From Aliarcobacter thereius LMG 24486 (lineage in GTDB: Bacteria > Campylobacterota > Campylobacteria > Campylobacterales > Arcobacteraceae), in contig NZ_CP035926.1 of NCBI RefSeq assembly GCF_004214815.1, positions 496,001-560,000 of the forward strand: a DNA stretch of 64,000 nucleotides, in the 5' to 3' direction. The stretch's first letter is position 1. Each line of letters opens with the position of its first letter. Below, in pieces: positions 16,749 to 25,782 of the stretch. The translations under genes were made by a program, and so were the position numbers. The notes under the pieces are model-generated. The model was not told the origin of the DNA. It saw only the letters and a list, made by a program, of their open reading frames with translations, and did no database searches.

Positions 16749-18011
16749 CTAATAAGTTGATTTAGAGTAGATAATGAATTGATTAGCTAGAGATTCAAGT
16801 TCTTTACTAATTTTAGCTTGTAAAGAAGAATCTTCAATATTATCTAAAACATCACAAATTTTATTTGCAATAAACTCAAACTCTTTCTCTTTCATTCCAC
16901 GAGCAGTTAATGCTGGACTACCAATTCTAATACCTGAAGTTACAAATGGGCTTCTTGTTTCTCCTGGAACTGTATTTTTATTTACAGTAATTCCAGCATT
17001 ACCTAAAGCAGCATCTGCATCTTTACCTGAGAAAGGTTTATTTAAAAATGATACTAAAACCAAGTGATTATCTGTTCCATCACTCACTATATCATATCCT
17101 CTTTTAATAAGAACATCAGCTAATACTTTAGCATTTGCTTTTACTTGTTTTGCATAATCTTTCCATTTTGGATCTAAAACTTCTTTAAATGCAATAGCTT
17201 TTGCAGCAATTACATGCATAAGTGGTCCACCTTGAAGTCCTGGGAATATTGCACTATTTACTTTTTTAGCAATATCTTCATCATTTGTCATAATAACTCC
17301 ACCTCTTGGTCCTCTTAGAGTTTTATGAGTTGTTGTTGTTACAACATCAGCATAAGGAAATGGACTCATATGCTCACCTGCTGCAACTAATCCAGCAATA
17401 TGTGCAATATCAGCAAATAAAATAGCACCAACTTTATTTGCTACTTCTTTAAATCTTTTAAAATCAATCTCTCTTGCATAAGCACTTGCTCCACATACAA
17501 TTATTTTTGGCATAACAGTTTTTGCAATCTCTTCTAATTTATCATAATTGATTCTTCCATCAAGTTCAACTCCATAATAAAATGCTGAGTAGTTTTGACC
17601 AGAAAAACTTGGTTTACTTCCATGAGTTAAATGCCCACCATGAGATAAATCCATTCCTAAAATTCTATCTCCTGCTTTAAGTAATGCTGCATAAACTGCA
17701 CCATTTGCTTGAGATCCACTATGTGGTTGAACATTTGCAAATTTACAATCAAATATTTTACAAACTCTATCAATAGCTAATTGTTCAACTTTATCAGCTT
17801 GTTCACATCCACCATAATATCTTTTATATGGATAACCCTCTGCATATTTGTTTGTAAAAACTGAACCCATTACTTGCATTACTGCTGGACTTGTAAAATT
17901 CTCACTTGCTATCATCTCTAGATGATTCGTCTGTCTTACTAGCTCAGCCTCTACTATATCAAATACCTCTTTATCAGCTATCTCTAAACTATCGCTCGTT
18001 ATGTACTTCAT
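16749..18011 (-). CDS. glyA: Serine hydroxymethyltransferase
   Basis: GlyA interconverts serine and glycine with tetrahydrofolate, supplying one-carbon units; it needs pyridoxal phosphate, the product of the pathway whose genes lie further down this operon. The 420 residues show [51 protein letters not shown], the PLP-binding lysine in [14 protein letters not shown] (Lys230) and [17 protein letters not shown]. It is 15 bases downstream of lysS, the same order as in C. jejuni. Confidence 0.98.
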   Translation of the reverse strand: MKYITSDSLEIADKEVFDIVEAELVRQTNHLEMIASENFTSPAVMQVMGSVFTNKYAEGYPYKRYYGGCEQADKVEQLAIDRVCKIFDCKFANVQPHSGSQANGAVYAALLKAGDRILGMDLSHGGHLTHGSKPSFSGQNYSAFYYGVELDGRINYDKLEEIAKTVMPKIIVCGASAYAREIDFKRFKEVANKVGAILFADIAHIAGLVAAGEHMSPFPYADVVTTTTHKTLRGPRGGVIMTNDEDIAKKVNSAIFPGLQGGPLMHVIAAKAIAFKEVLDPKWKDYAKQVKANAKVLADVLIKRGYDIVSDGTDNHLVLVSFLNKPFSGKDADAALGNAGITVNKNTVPGETRSPFVTSGIRIGSPALTARGMKEKEFEFIANKICDVLDNIEDSSLQAKISKELESLANQFIIYSKSTY

Positions 18012-18026
18012 ATCTTTTCCTTATCT

Positions 18027-19550
18027 CTATTTTTCTTCTTCAATATCTTCGTGTAAATCAATCTCTTGCTTGATTGGTTTCATAGCTGGGAATAGTAAAA
18101 CATCTCTTATTGAGTGCTGGTTTGTAAGCATCATTACAAGTCTATCTATACCAATTCCTTGTCCAGCTGTTGGAGCCATACCATAAGATAAAGCATTTAC
18201 AAAATCTTCATCCATTTCATGAGCTTCATCATCTCCATTGTCTTTTGCAGCCATTTGACCTTCAAATCTTCCTAGTTGATCAATTGGGTCATTTAACTCA
18301 CTAAATGCATTTGCAATCTCTTTTCCTGCAATAAATAGTTCAAATCTATCTGTAAGATGTGGCTTTTCATCACTTCTTCTAGCAAGAGGAGAGATATCAA
18401 CTGGATATTCTGTAATAAATGTTGGATTTATAAGTTTTGCTTCAACAAACTCATCAAAAAGTTCTCCTTGAAGTTGACCTAAATTCATCTCTTTTTTTGC
18501 TTCTAATTTGTTATCTTTTAGAAATTGTAATATTTTTTCTTTATCTTCAACAATATCAGCTGGAACTCCACCAATTTTTATTAAAGATTCAATCAAAGGA
18601 ATTTCTTTGAAATCACTAAAATCAATCTCTAAATCTCCATAAGGAAGTTTTGTAGAAAGATTTAAATTTTTAAATAAATATGCAAAATACTCTTTTGTAA
18701 GTGCAATTAAATCTTTATATGTTTTATATGCCCAGTAAAATTCTATTGATGTGAATTCTGGATTATGAGTTGCATCCATACCTTCATTTCTAAAGTTTCT
18801 ATTTATTTCAAAAACAGCTTCAAATCCACCAACAATTAATCTTTTTAAATATAATTCTGGTGCAATTCTTAGAAATCTATCAACTCCTAAAGCATTAAAA
18901 TGAGTAACAAAAGGTTTTGCATTTGCTCCACCAGCTATTGGATGCATCATAGGAGTTTCTACTTCTAAGAAACCTTTATCTTCAAAAAATCTTCTTGTAA
19001 GAGAGATAATTTTACTTCTTGTTTGAAAAGTTGATTTAACATCACTATTCATAATTAGGTCTAAATATCTTTGTCTATATCTTAACTCTTTATCTTGAAT
19101 TCCATGATATTTTTCAGGAAGTGGAGATATCGCTTTTGTAAGAATCTTTAATTCTTGAACAAGTAGAGATAACTCCCCATGTCCTGTAATAAAAGGGTAA
19201 CCTTTTACTTCAATAATATCACCAACTTCTACATATTTTTTGAAAATATCATTATAAAAATTCTCTTCTAAATTATCTCTAGCTACATAAACTTGAAGCA
19301 TTCCACTTTCATCTTCTATTTTTAGGAAACTAGCTTTTCCCATAAGTCTGAATAGTTTAATTCTTCCTGCAATTGTAAAAGATCTGCTTTCATCTCTTTT
19401 TGTTTCAAGATTAAAAACATCTTCATTTTTATTTAAATAATCTTGAATACTTAACTCTCTTTTACTATCATTTGAGTAAGGGTTAATTCCTAAACCTTTT
19501 AGTGCTTCTGCTTTTTCTATTCTTTGTTGTATAAATCTATTTTCAAACAA
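18027..19550 (-). CDS. lysS: Lysyl-tRNA synthetase, class II
   Basis: LysS charges tRNA-Lys. The 507 residues have an N-terminal OB-fold anticodon-binding domain (about 55-150; [21 protein letters not shown]) and the class II catalytic core: motif 1 near [22 protein letters not shown], motif 2 [23 protein letters not shown], and motif 3 [13 protein letters not shown]. It lies three bases after cvpA and 15 before glyA. In C. jejuni the gene upstream of lysS is fur; here it is cvpA, a local difference. Confidence 0.98.
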   Translation of the reverse strand: MFENRFIQQRIEKAEALKGLGINPYSNDSKRELSIQDYLNKNEDVFNLETKRDESRSFTIAGRIKLFRLMGKASFLKIEDESGMLQVYVARDNLEENFYNDIFKKYVEVGDIIEVKGYPFITGHGELSLLVQELKILTKAISPLPEKYHGIQDKELRYRQRYLDLIMNSDVKSTFQTRSKIISLTRRFFEDKGFLEVETPMMHPIAGGANAKPFVTHFNALGVDRFLRIAPELYLKRLIVGGFEAVFEINRNFRNEGMDATHNPEFTSIEFYWAYKTYKDLIALTKEYFAYLFKNLNLSTKLPYGDLEIDFSDFKEIPLIESLIKIGGVPADIVEDKEKILQFLKDNKLEAKKEMNLGQLQGELFDEFVEAKLINPTFITEYPVDISPLARRSDEKPHLTDRFELFIAGKEIANAFSELNDPIDQLGRFEGQMAAKDNGDDEAHEMDEDFVNALSYGMAPTAGQGIGIDRLVMMLTNQHSIRDVLLFPAMKPIKQEIDLHEDIEEEK

Positions 19551-19553
19551 TTC

Positions 19554-20291
19554 TTATTCCTTTTTTCCCTCTTTATTATCATCAATATAAATATCATCTA
19601 ATCTATTTTTTTGAACATTAATTTCATCTTCTAGTTGTTGAGCTTGTCTTGAAACTTCTTTTTCTATCTCTTCATAGATTTTCTCTTTTGCAGATTCTGT
19701 AATCTCTTTTGCACCATCATTAACAGCACCAGTTATTGAATCAATAGACTTTGAAGTTTGATCTAAAATCTCTTTTGTAGGAGCATCAAATTTTTCACTA
19801 ATAGCACTTGTATCTATTTTCATAATAAACTCACCTACGCTAAGTAAATGAGGCATTACAATAGAATTCTTAAAATTTTCATCAATTGATTTTTTAAATG
19901 ATTCAATTGAGTATAAAGCAGAAGCTATAACTGAGAAAATTAGAAAAATTTTAGCTGCTCCAAAAATAAGACCAAATATTCTATCAACAATTCCAAGACC
20001 ACTTAAACTAAATATCTTGCTTACAATAATTCCAGCTACATAAACTACAAACCAAACAGTAATAACAGATATTATAAAACCTATAAGTTTAATAGTAGAA
20101 CTATTTTCAATAGCTAAAATAGGTGCCACTATTTGTCCTACATCAAAAGATATCCTTGATGCAACAAAGATTGCTCCAATTATTCCTAAAAGAGCAAAAA
20201 ACTCTTTTATAAAACCTTTAAAGAAACCTTTTAAACCTAGGAAAAGAGTGATAAGGATTATTATCACATCAAACATTGCAAGATCTTGCAT
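19554..20291 (-). CDS. CvpA-family membrane protein
   Basis: A 245-residue protein whose first 160 residues hold four membrane helices with the CvpA pattern (FDVIIILITLFLGLKGFFKGFIKE, then GIVDRIFGLIFGAAK). The tail (about 170-245) is long, charged and probably coiled-coil. CvpA proteins are linked to colicin V export and envelope or osmotic robustness; the mechanism is unknown. I chose the ATG at 20291, preceded by AAAAAAGGA. A longer frame begins at 20384 but would run into the divergent ispG promoter and has no ribosome site. It is first in the eight-gene operon ending at 11526. Confidence 0.85.
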   Translation of the reverse strand: MQDLAMFDVIIILITLFLGLKGFFKGFIKEFFALLGIIGAIFVASRISFDVGQIVAPILAIENSSTIKLIGFIISVITVWFVVYVAGIIVSKIFSLSGLGIVDRIFGLIFGAAKIFLIFSVIASALYSIESFKKSIDENFKNSIVMPHLLSVGEFIMKIDTSAISEKFDAPTKEILDQTSKSIDSITGAVNDGAKEITESAKEKIYEEIEKEVSRQAQQLEDEINVQKNRLDDIYIDDNKEGKKE

Positions 20292-20385
20292 ATTAATTCC
20301 TTTTTTAATAATTCGTGCATAATATCTAAAAAAGTTAAAATAAAAGTTTAAGCAAAATAAATATAGATTTTGATAAAATCCCAAA

Positions 20386-21447
20386 ATGATAAAAAGATAC
20401 CCAACAAAACAAATAAGTGTAGGAAATGTAAAAATAGGTGGTGATGCACCAGTTTCCGTACAATCAATGACATATACTAAAACATCAAATATAAAAGAGA
20501 CAGTTGAGCAAATAAATAGACTTCATTTTGCAGGAGCTGATATTGTAAGAGTTGCAGTTCCACATATTGAAGATGCAAATGCTTTAAAAGAGATTAAAAA
20601 ACAGGTTAGTTTACCAATAGTTGCTGATATACATTTTCACTATAAATTAGCTTTAATAGCTGCTGAAGTTGTGGATTGTATAAGAATTAATCCAGGAAAT
20701 ATAGGAGATAAAAAAAGAGTAGCAGAAGTGGTAAAAGCTTGTCAAGCTAGAAATATTCCAATAAGAATTGGAGTAAATTGTGGAAGTTTAGAAAAACAAT
20801 TTGAAGATAAATATGGGCAAACTCCTGAAGGAATGGTTGCAAGTGCTGAGTACAATATAAAATATCTTGAAGATTTGGGTTTTACAGATATAAAAGTATC
20901 TTTAAAAGCAAGTGATGTACAAAGAACTGTGCAATCATATAGACTTTTAAGACCAAAAAATAACTATCCATTTCATTTAGGTGTAACTGAAGCTGGAACA
21001 CAATTTCACTCTACAATAAAATCTTCAATAGCTTTAGGAAGTTTATTACTTGATGGAATTGGAGATACTTTAAGAGTTTCAATGACAGGAGAACTTGAAG
21101 AAGAGATAAAAGTAGGGCGAGGAATTTTAAAAGATGTTGGACTTGTAAAAGATGGTTTAAATATTATTTCTTGTCCAACTTGTGGAAGAATTGAAGCTGA
21201 TTTAGTAAGTGCAGTTGCCCAAATAGAAAAAAGAACAGCACATATAAAAACTCCTTTAGATGTTTCAGTTATGGGATGTGTTGTAAATGCTATTGGAGAA
21301 GCAAAAAGTGCTGACGTTGCTATTGCTTTTGGAAAAGGAAGTGGGCTTGTTATGAAAAAAGGTGAAATTATTGCAAAACTAAGTGGAGAAGCTTTAATAA
21401 ATAAGTTTGTTGAAGAAGTTGAGTTTGAGGCAAAAAGAAAAATATAA
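20386..21447 (+). CDS. ispG: 4-hydroxy-3-methylbut-2-enyl diphosphate synthase
   Basis: IspG (GcpE) performs the penultimate step of the non-mevalonate isoprenoid pathway, a reductive ring opening of methylerythritol cyclodiphosphate at a 4Fe-4S cluster. The 353 residues show the TIM-barrel N-terminal part ([41 protein letters not shown]) and the cluster ligands CPTCGRIE (Cys263, Cys266) and [10 protein letters not shown] (Cys298 and a following Glu). It is divergent from cvpA, and its last base overlaps the dnaB start. Confidence 0.97.
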   Translation: MIKRYPTKQISVGNVKIGGDAPVSVQSMTYTKTSNIKETVEQINRLHFAGADIVRVAVPHIEDANALKEIKKQVSLPIVADIHFHYKLALIAAEVVDCIRINPGNIGDKKRVAEVVKACQARNIPIRIGVNCGSLEKQFEDKYGQTPEGMVASAEYNIKYLEDLGFTDIKVSLKASDVQRTVQSYRLLRPKNNYPFHLGVTEAGTQFHSTIKSSIALGSLLLDGIGDTLRVSMTGELEEEIKVGRGILKDVGLVKDGLNIISCPTCGRIEADLVSAVAQIEKRTAHIKTPLDVSVMGCVVNAIGEAKSADVAIAFGKGSGLVMKKGEIIAKLSGEALINKFVEEVEFEAKRKI

Positions 21448-22892
21448 TGGATAGTATTTATAGCATAAACATTGAAAGAGCAGTTTTAAGCTCAATATTT
21501 TTTAACCCTGAAGAGCTTGAAGATGTTTTAGGAGTTTTAAAACCAAAAGATTTCTATCTACCTGCTCATAAAGCAATTTTTGAAGCAATGATAAAACTTC
21601 ATGAAGAAGATATGCCAATTGATGAAGACTTCATAAGAAATAAAGTAGATAAAAAACAAGCTGATGATAATGTTCTTTTAGAAATATTAAGTGCAAATCC
21701 AATTACAAATACAAATGCTTATGTAAAAGAGATAAAAGATAGTTCTGTAAAAAGAGAGTTAGCAACTCTTGCAACTACTATAAAAAAAGTTGCTATTGAA
21801 GATGAAGTAAGTGCAAATGAAGCACTTGACACTATTCAAGGTGAACTTTATAAAATCTCTACAAATAGTGCTACAAGTGAATTAAAAGATATGCAAACGG
21901 TTACAAGTGATACTTTAGCATATATAGAAAAGATGAAAAAACTTGGAAACAAGTATTTAATAGGGCAAACAACAGGTTTTGATTCTTTAGATAAAAGAAC
22001 AACAGGTTTTAATGAAGGAGATTTAGTAATAATTGCAGCCAGACCAGCTATGGGGAAAACAGCTATTGTTCTAAATATGGCACTTCAAAATATTGAAAGA
22101 AATAAAGGTGTAATCTTTTTCTCACTAGAGATGCCAGCAGAACAACTAATGCTTAGAATGATTGCAGCAAAGACTTCAATTCCTTTACAAAACCTAAGAA
22201 AAGGTGATATGGATGATAATGAATGGTCAAGATTAAGTTCTGCTTTTGATGATTTAAACAATAAAAAACTTTTTGTAGATGATGGTGGAAGTATAAATAT
22301 TAATCAACTTCGTGCAAGAGTTAGAAAAATTGCTCAAAATGCAGAAAATAATATAGGACTTGTAATTATTGATTATCTTCAACTTATGCAAGGAATAGGA
22401 AATAAAGATAGGCACCAAGAAGTTTCTGATATTAGTAGAGGTTTAAAAATGCTTGCAAGGGAGCTAAAAATCCCTATTGTTGCACTTTCACAGTTAAATA
22501 GAGGGCTTGAAAGTAGACCAGATAAAAGACCAATGCTTAGTGATTTAAGAGAATCAGGAGCAATAGAACAAGATGCCGATATCATTCTTTTTGTTTATAG
22601 AGATGATGTATATAAACAAAGAGATGAAGCAAGAAAAGAGAAAGAAGCGAAAGATAAAGGTGAAGATTATAAATCTAAGTTTCAAGATAAAGAAGTAGAA
22701 GAAGCTGAAATAATAATAGGAAAACAAAGAAATGGACCAATAGGAACTGTTAAACTTGATTTTCATAAATCTTTAACTAAATTTGTGGATAAGGATAATG
22801 AATATTCAGGTTCAGCACCTATTGAAGTTGTTTTTGAATCTATTGCTGATACAAATAAAGAGACAAAAGTAGATTTTCCAAATATATTTTAA
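21447..22892 (+). CDS. dnaB: Replicative DNA helicase DnaB
   Basis: DnaB is the hexameric 5'-3' helicase at the replication fork. The 481 residues comprise the N-terminal primase-interacting domain (IERAVLSSIFFNPEEL, 1-105), a linker, and the RecA-like core with Walker A RPAMGKT (199-205), FFSLEMPAEQLMLRM, LVIIDYLQLM and ALSQLNRGLESR. A charged insertion (residues about 395-420, Lys/Glu/Asp-rich) lies between DIILFVYRDD and EIIIGKQRNGPIG, as in other epsilonproteobacterial DnaB. It overlaps ispG by one base. Confidence 0.98.
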   Translation: MDSIYSINIERAVLSSIFFNPEELEDVLGVLKPKDFYLPAHKAIFEAMIKLHEEDMPIDEDFIRNKVDKKQADDNVLLEILSANPITNTNAYVKEIKDSSVKRELATLATTIKKVAIEDEVSANEALDTIQGELYKISTNSATSELKDMQTVTSDTLAYIEKMKKLGNKYLIGQTTGFDSLDKRTTGFNEGDLVIIAARPAMGKTAIVLNMALQNIERNKGVIFFSLEMPAEQLMLRMIAAKTSIPLQNLRKGDMDDNEWSRLSSAFDDLNNKKLFVDDGGSININQLRARVRKIAQNAENNIGLVIIDYLQLMQGIGNKDRHQEVSDISRGLKMLARELKIPIVALSQLNRGLESRPDKRPMLSDLRESGAIEQDADIILFVYRDDVYKQRDEARKEKEAKDKGEDYKSKFQDKEVEEAEIIIGKQRNGPIGTVKLDFHKSLTKFVDKDNEYSGSAPIEVVFESIADTNKETKVDFPNIF

Positions 22893-22958
22893 AAAATACT
22901 AGCTTTAAAATAATTTTTATGTAATAATCAAAATTACTAAAATTATTTTGGAGTATTT

Positions 22959-23363
22959 ATGAAAAATATGAAAAGAGCTTTTTCTTTAATAGAGATTATA
23001 TTTGTAATTGTAATTCTAGGAATTATAGTCTCATTTGCTGCTCCAAAACTTATGGATACTAAAGATAGTGCTTTGGTTTCTACACTAAAAAGAGATATAA
23101 CTACAACTATAAATGCTGTTCAAAGCTACTATTTATTAAATCAAAAAATTGATAGTCTTGAAGATGTTTTAACGATTGGTACAACAAATTGGGATATTGA
23201 AAAACTATCAATGAAAGATAAAAACTCTTGTATTAGAATAAATGTAATAAATAGTTTAAATGGTGTAAAGCTAGAATTAATAGTTGATCCAATAAAAGAT
23301 TTACCAATTTGTAAGAAAATTAGAGAAAATGGACTGGAATCAAAAACATATGATGTATATTAA
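22959..23363 (+). CDS. Type II/IV pseudopilin-like protein
   Basis: A 134-residue protein with the prepilin signature KRAFSLIEIIFVIVILGIIV at the N terminus: a short basic leader, cleavage before Phe, Glu at mature position 5 and a hydrophobic helix. Prepilin peptidase would cleave and methylate it. The remaining globular part has two cysteines (NSCIRI and PICKK), which may form a disulfide. Translation may begin at the first or second Met (residue 4). It stands alone between dnaB and the iron genes, so the system it serves (type II secretion or transformation pili) is not shown. Confidence 0.85.
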   Translation: MKNMKRAFSLIEIIFVIVILGIIVSFAAPKLMDTKDSALVSTLKRDITTTINAVQSYYLLNQKIDSLEDVLTIGTTNWDIEKLSMKDKNSCIRINVINSLNGVKLELIVDPIKDLPICKKIRENGLESKTYDVY

Positions 23364-23378
23364 AATTTAATATATCTA

Positions 23379-23463
23379 TGATAATCATTATCAAATTAAA
23401 TATATTTTAAGTTAAGCTCGTTAATATTTCATTTAATTTTTATCTACTTGATAATAATTATTA
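23379..23463 (+). promoter_or_regulatory. Two Fur-box-like palindromes upstream of the first TonB receptor
   Basis: TGATAAT-C-ATTATCA at 23379-23393 is a perfect 7-1-7 inverted repeat and matches the classical Fur box. TGATAAT-A-ATTATTA at 23449-23463 is a second copy with one mismatched pair and lies where the promoter is expected. Iron-loaded Fur should therefore repress the receptor gene. The same two-site layout recurs before the second receptor. Confidence 0.82.
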
Positions 23464-23492
23464 GAATAGATATTCTCCTAGATATCTATTCT
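23463..23492 (+). repeat. Perfect 11-bp inverted repeat in the receptor leader
   Basis: AGAATAGATAT at 23463-23473 is perfectly complementary to ATATCTATTCT at 23482-23492 around an eight-base loop TCTCCTAG. It lies between the second Fur box and the ribosome site. A weaker version occupies the same place before the second receptor, which suggests a function as an mRNA leader hairpin or a second operator. Confidence 0.7.
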
Positions 23493-23519
23493 GAAATTAA
23501 AGTTAAAAAAGGAAGAGAA

Positions 23520-25553
23520 ATGAAGATTAAAATGGCTATAAGTGCAGCTGCATTATTGCTTACACAAAATATGGTTTTGGCAAATGAAACAACTAAATTA
23601 GATGATGTAAAAGTTGTAACATCTGCTTCAGGATTTGAACAAAATATTGCTGATGCTGCAGCATCAATTTCAGTTATAACTGCTGAGGAAATAGAAAAAA
23701 AATCTTTTACAGATGTAACGGATGTATTAAAAAATGTACCAGGTGTTTATGTAAATGGTGGAGGTTCTAATCAATCAATTTCTATAAGAGGTATGAGTTC
23801 AGATTATACTTTATATTTAATTGATGGAAGACCTATGCAAGATAATCAAGCATTTTCTCCAAATGGAAGCCATGCTGGAAACCCTATAAATTTTTTACCT
23901 CCATTAGAAGCTATTGAAAGAATTGAAGTAATAAGAGGACCTGCATCAGCTTTATATGGAAGTAATGCAATGGGTGGAGTAATTAATATTATTACAAAAA
24001 AACATCAAGATAAAGTTTCTGCAAATATTAGTGTTGAATATTTAAAAGCAGATAATTCAAATAAAGTAAACAATGATTCTAGAAATACTACTATGTATGT
24101 GAGTGTTCCTATGATAAAAGATACACTATCAGTAGAGCTTACTGCTGGATTATTAGATACAGATGAAAGTGATTATGCAGCAGGAGGTGCTTTAAAAGCT
24201 GGTTCAGATCCAGATTATAAAAGACAAAACATAGGAACTAAACTTATATTTACACCCGATATTAATAATACAATTACAGCTGGATACAATTATAAAGTTC
24301 AAGAAAGGACTTCAAATCCAGGTAAAAGTTTAGCTTCAACAAGTAAACAATCTTATCAGAAATCTATAAATTATGATTATTTTCTAAATCATGAAGCAAA
24401 ATATGATAAGTATTTAATTAATTCATATTTAAATTATGAGAAATCACAAAATCCAACAAGAAAAAATGCTAATACTGGAAATGGTATTGAGATGGATACA
24501 ATTACTTTAAACTCTCAAGGAACATATTTCTTTGATACAAACTCTTTAACTATTGGTGCAAACTATAAAAAAGAGAATCTTGAAGATGGCGCTACAAATG
24601 CAATTACTGTTGGTGGTGTTAAAGATGAATCAATTACAAAAATGGAAAGATATCAGTTAGCATTGTTTGCAGAAGATACTTGGAGTGCAACAGATGATTT
24701 AGCGATTACATTGAGTGGAAGATATGATTATAATGAAGATTTTGGTAGTAATTTTTCTCCAAAAGCATATGCTGTTTATAGCTTAACTGATAATTTAAAT
24801 TTAAAAGGTGGAATTACAACAGGATATAAGGCTCCAAGTTTAAGACAAGCAGCACCTGATTTTGCTGGAATTTCTGGAGGAGGTGGACCAGCTATTGCTA
24901 TGGTTGGTAATCCTGATTTAAAACCTGAAAAAAGTGTAAACTATGAAATGGGGTTTGCATATGATAACTCTTATTTAGGATTAGCAGGAAGTTTAATTGT
25001 TTTCCAAACAGATTATAAAAATAAAGTCCAAACTAGAGATGGAGTGAATCCAGATGGAACTAAACAAACAGTTTATAAAGGTGAAACTTATGCTGGTGGA
25101 GTTAAATTTTATGAGAATGTTGATAAAGCTGAAATTAGAGGGATTGAACTTACAACAGACTATAATATTTTAGAAAATCTAAAATATAGACACTCATATA
25201 CATATACATATAGTGAACAAAAAACAGGTAATAATAAAGGAAAGACTTTAAATAATATTTCAAAACATATGTTTAATGCTGGATTGGATTGGGATGTTAC
25301 AAGTAAATTTTTATTATGGACTCAAGTAAATTATAGAGGTGAAACAGCTGGAAGTTGGAATAGAAATAATACTGTTTTAACAAAAACTCCTTCTTATACA
25401 TTTGTTGATTTAGGTGCTGTTTATAAATATGATAAAAACTTAAGTTTTAATGCTGGTATGTATAATGTAGGAAATAAAAATGTATTAGAAGATGGTAATA
25501 CAAATGTTCTTGATGGAAGAAGATATAGTTTTGCCATGAATATGAAATTCTAA
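23520..25553 (+). CDS. TonB-dependent receptor, ferric-siderophore type
   Basis: An outer-membrane receptor of 677 residues, probably importing a ferric siderophore using TonB energy. It has a signal peptide (1-21, ending MVLA before NETTKLDD), a TonB-box-like DDVKVV (28-33), a plug domain (about 40-160; ISIRGMSSDYTLYLIDGRP, IERIEVIRGPASALYGSNAMGGVINIITKK) and a barrel ending in Phe. It resembles the FepA/IrgA/CfrA group; the ligand is not certain. I chose ATG 23520, after AAAAAAGGAAGAG and directly before the signal peptide; the frame opens 24 codons earlier. Two Fur boxes indicate iron repression. Confidence 0.92.
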   Translation: MKIKMAISAAALLLTQNMVLANETTKLDDVKVVTSASGFEQNIADAAASISVITAEEIEKKSFTDVTDVLKNVPGVYVNGGGSNQSISIRGMSSDYTLYLIDGRPMQDNQAFSPNGSHAGNPINFLPPLEAIERIEVIRGPASALYGSNAMGGVINIITKKHQDKVSANISVEYLKADNSNKVNNDSRNTTMYVSVPMIKDTLSVELTAGLLDTDESDYAAGGALKAGSDPDYKRQNIGTKLIFTPDINNTITAGYNYKVQERTSNPGKSLASTSKQSYQKSINYDYFLNHEAKYDKYLINSYLNYEKSQNPTRKNANTGNGIEMDTITLNSQGTYFFDTNSLTIGANYKKENLEDGATNAITVGGVKDESITKMERYQLALFAEDTWSATDDLAITLSGRYDYNEDFGSNFSPKAYAVYSLTDNLNLKGGITTGYKAPSLRQAAPDFAGISGGGGPAIAMVGNPDLKPEKSVNYEMGFAYDNSYLGLAGSLIVFQTDYKNKVQTRDGVNPDGTKQTVYKGETYAGGVKFYENVDKAEIRGIELTTDYNILENLKYRHSYTYTYSEQKTGNNKGKTLNNISKHMFNAGLDWDVTSKFLLWTQVNYRGETAGSWNRNNTVLTKTPSYTFVDLGAVYKYDKNLSFNAGMYNVGNKNVLEDGNTNVLDGRRYSFAMNMKF

Positions 25554-25565
25554 AACAAAATAATA

Positions 25566-25595
25566 AAAGATAAGTGGGGGGGTTCACTTATCTTT
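25566..25595 (+). terminator. Hairpin after the first receptor gene
   Basis: AAAGATAAGTG at 25566-25576 is complementary to CACTTATCTTT at 25585-25595 around a G-rich loop. Only three Ts belong to the 3' arm and an A-rich stretch follows, so termination efficiency is uncertain, but the position 13 bases after the stop fits a transcript end or an RNA-stabilising hairpin. Confidence 0.5.
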
Positions 25596-25635
25596 AAAAT
25601 AAAAATAACTAAATAAAAAACTTTCAATTAATAAT

Positions 25636-25728
25636 CAATAATCATTATCAAATTAAACTATAATTAAGTTATACTTGTTAATATTCCATTCACTTTATAT
25701 TAATATTAATAATAATTATTAATATAAT
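25636..25728 (+). promoter_or_regulatory. Fur-box-like sites and -10 element of the second TonB receptor
   Basis: The right half ATTATCA at 25644-25650 is perfect, with a left half (25636-25642) matching five of seven. At 25703-25725 there is a perfect 11-1-11 palindrome centred on 25714 (ATTAATAAT-A-ATTATTAAT core), at the position of the second Fur site of the first receptor. TATAAT follows at 25723-25728. The region is clearly related to 23379-23463, so both receptors appear to be under the same control. Confidence 0.75.
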
Positions 25729-25732
25729 TATA

Positions 25733-25756
25733 AATAGATAATCCCTAGAATCTATT
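25733..25756 (+). repeat. Leader inverted repeat of the second receptor
   Basis: AATAGAT at 25733-25739 pairs with ATCTATT at 25750-25756 around a ten-base loop containing CCCTAG. It corresponds to the 11-bp repeat before the first receptor (AATAGAT core and CCTAG loop shared) and would lie at the very 5' end of the mRNA predicted from TATAAT 25723-25728. Confidence 0.6.
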
Positions 25757-25782
25757 AGAAATTAGTCGAATAAAGGAAAGAA

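Noticed and set aside
20292-20384. Longer CvpA start at 20384
   Set aside because: It would overlap the ispG promoter region, lacks a ribosome site and adds 31 residues before the family start MQDLAMFDV, which has AAAAAAGGA upstream.
22379-22766. Antisense open frames across dnaB
   Set aside because: They are low-complexity Phe/Ser/Ile-rich mirrors of an AT-rich coding strand, with no ribosome sites.
23448-23519. Longer start for the first TonB receptor
   Set aside because: The added residues lie over the second Fur-like site and the leader inverted repeat and would bury the signal peptide. ATG 23520 follows a good ribosome site.
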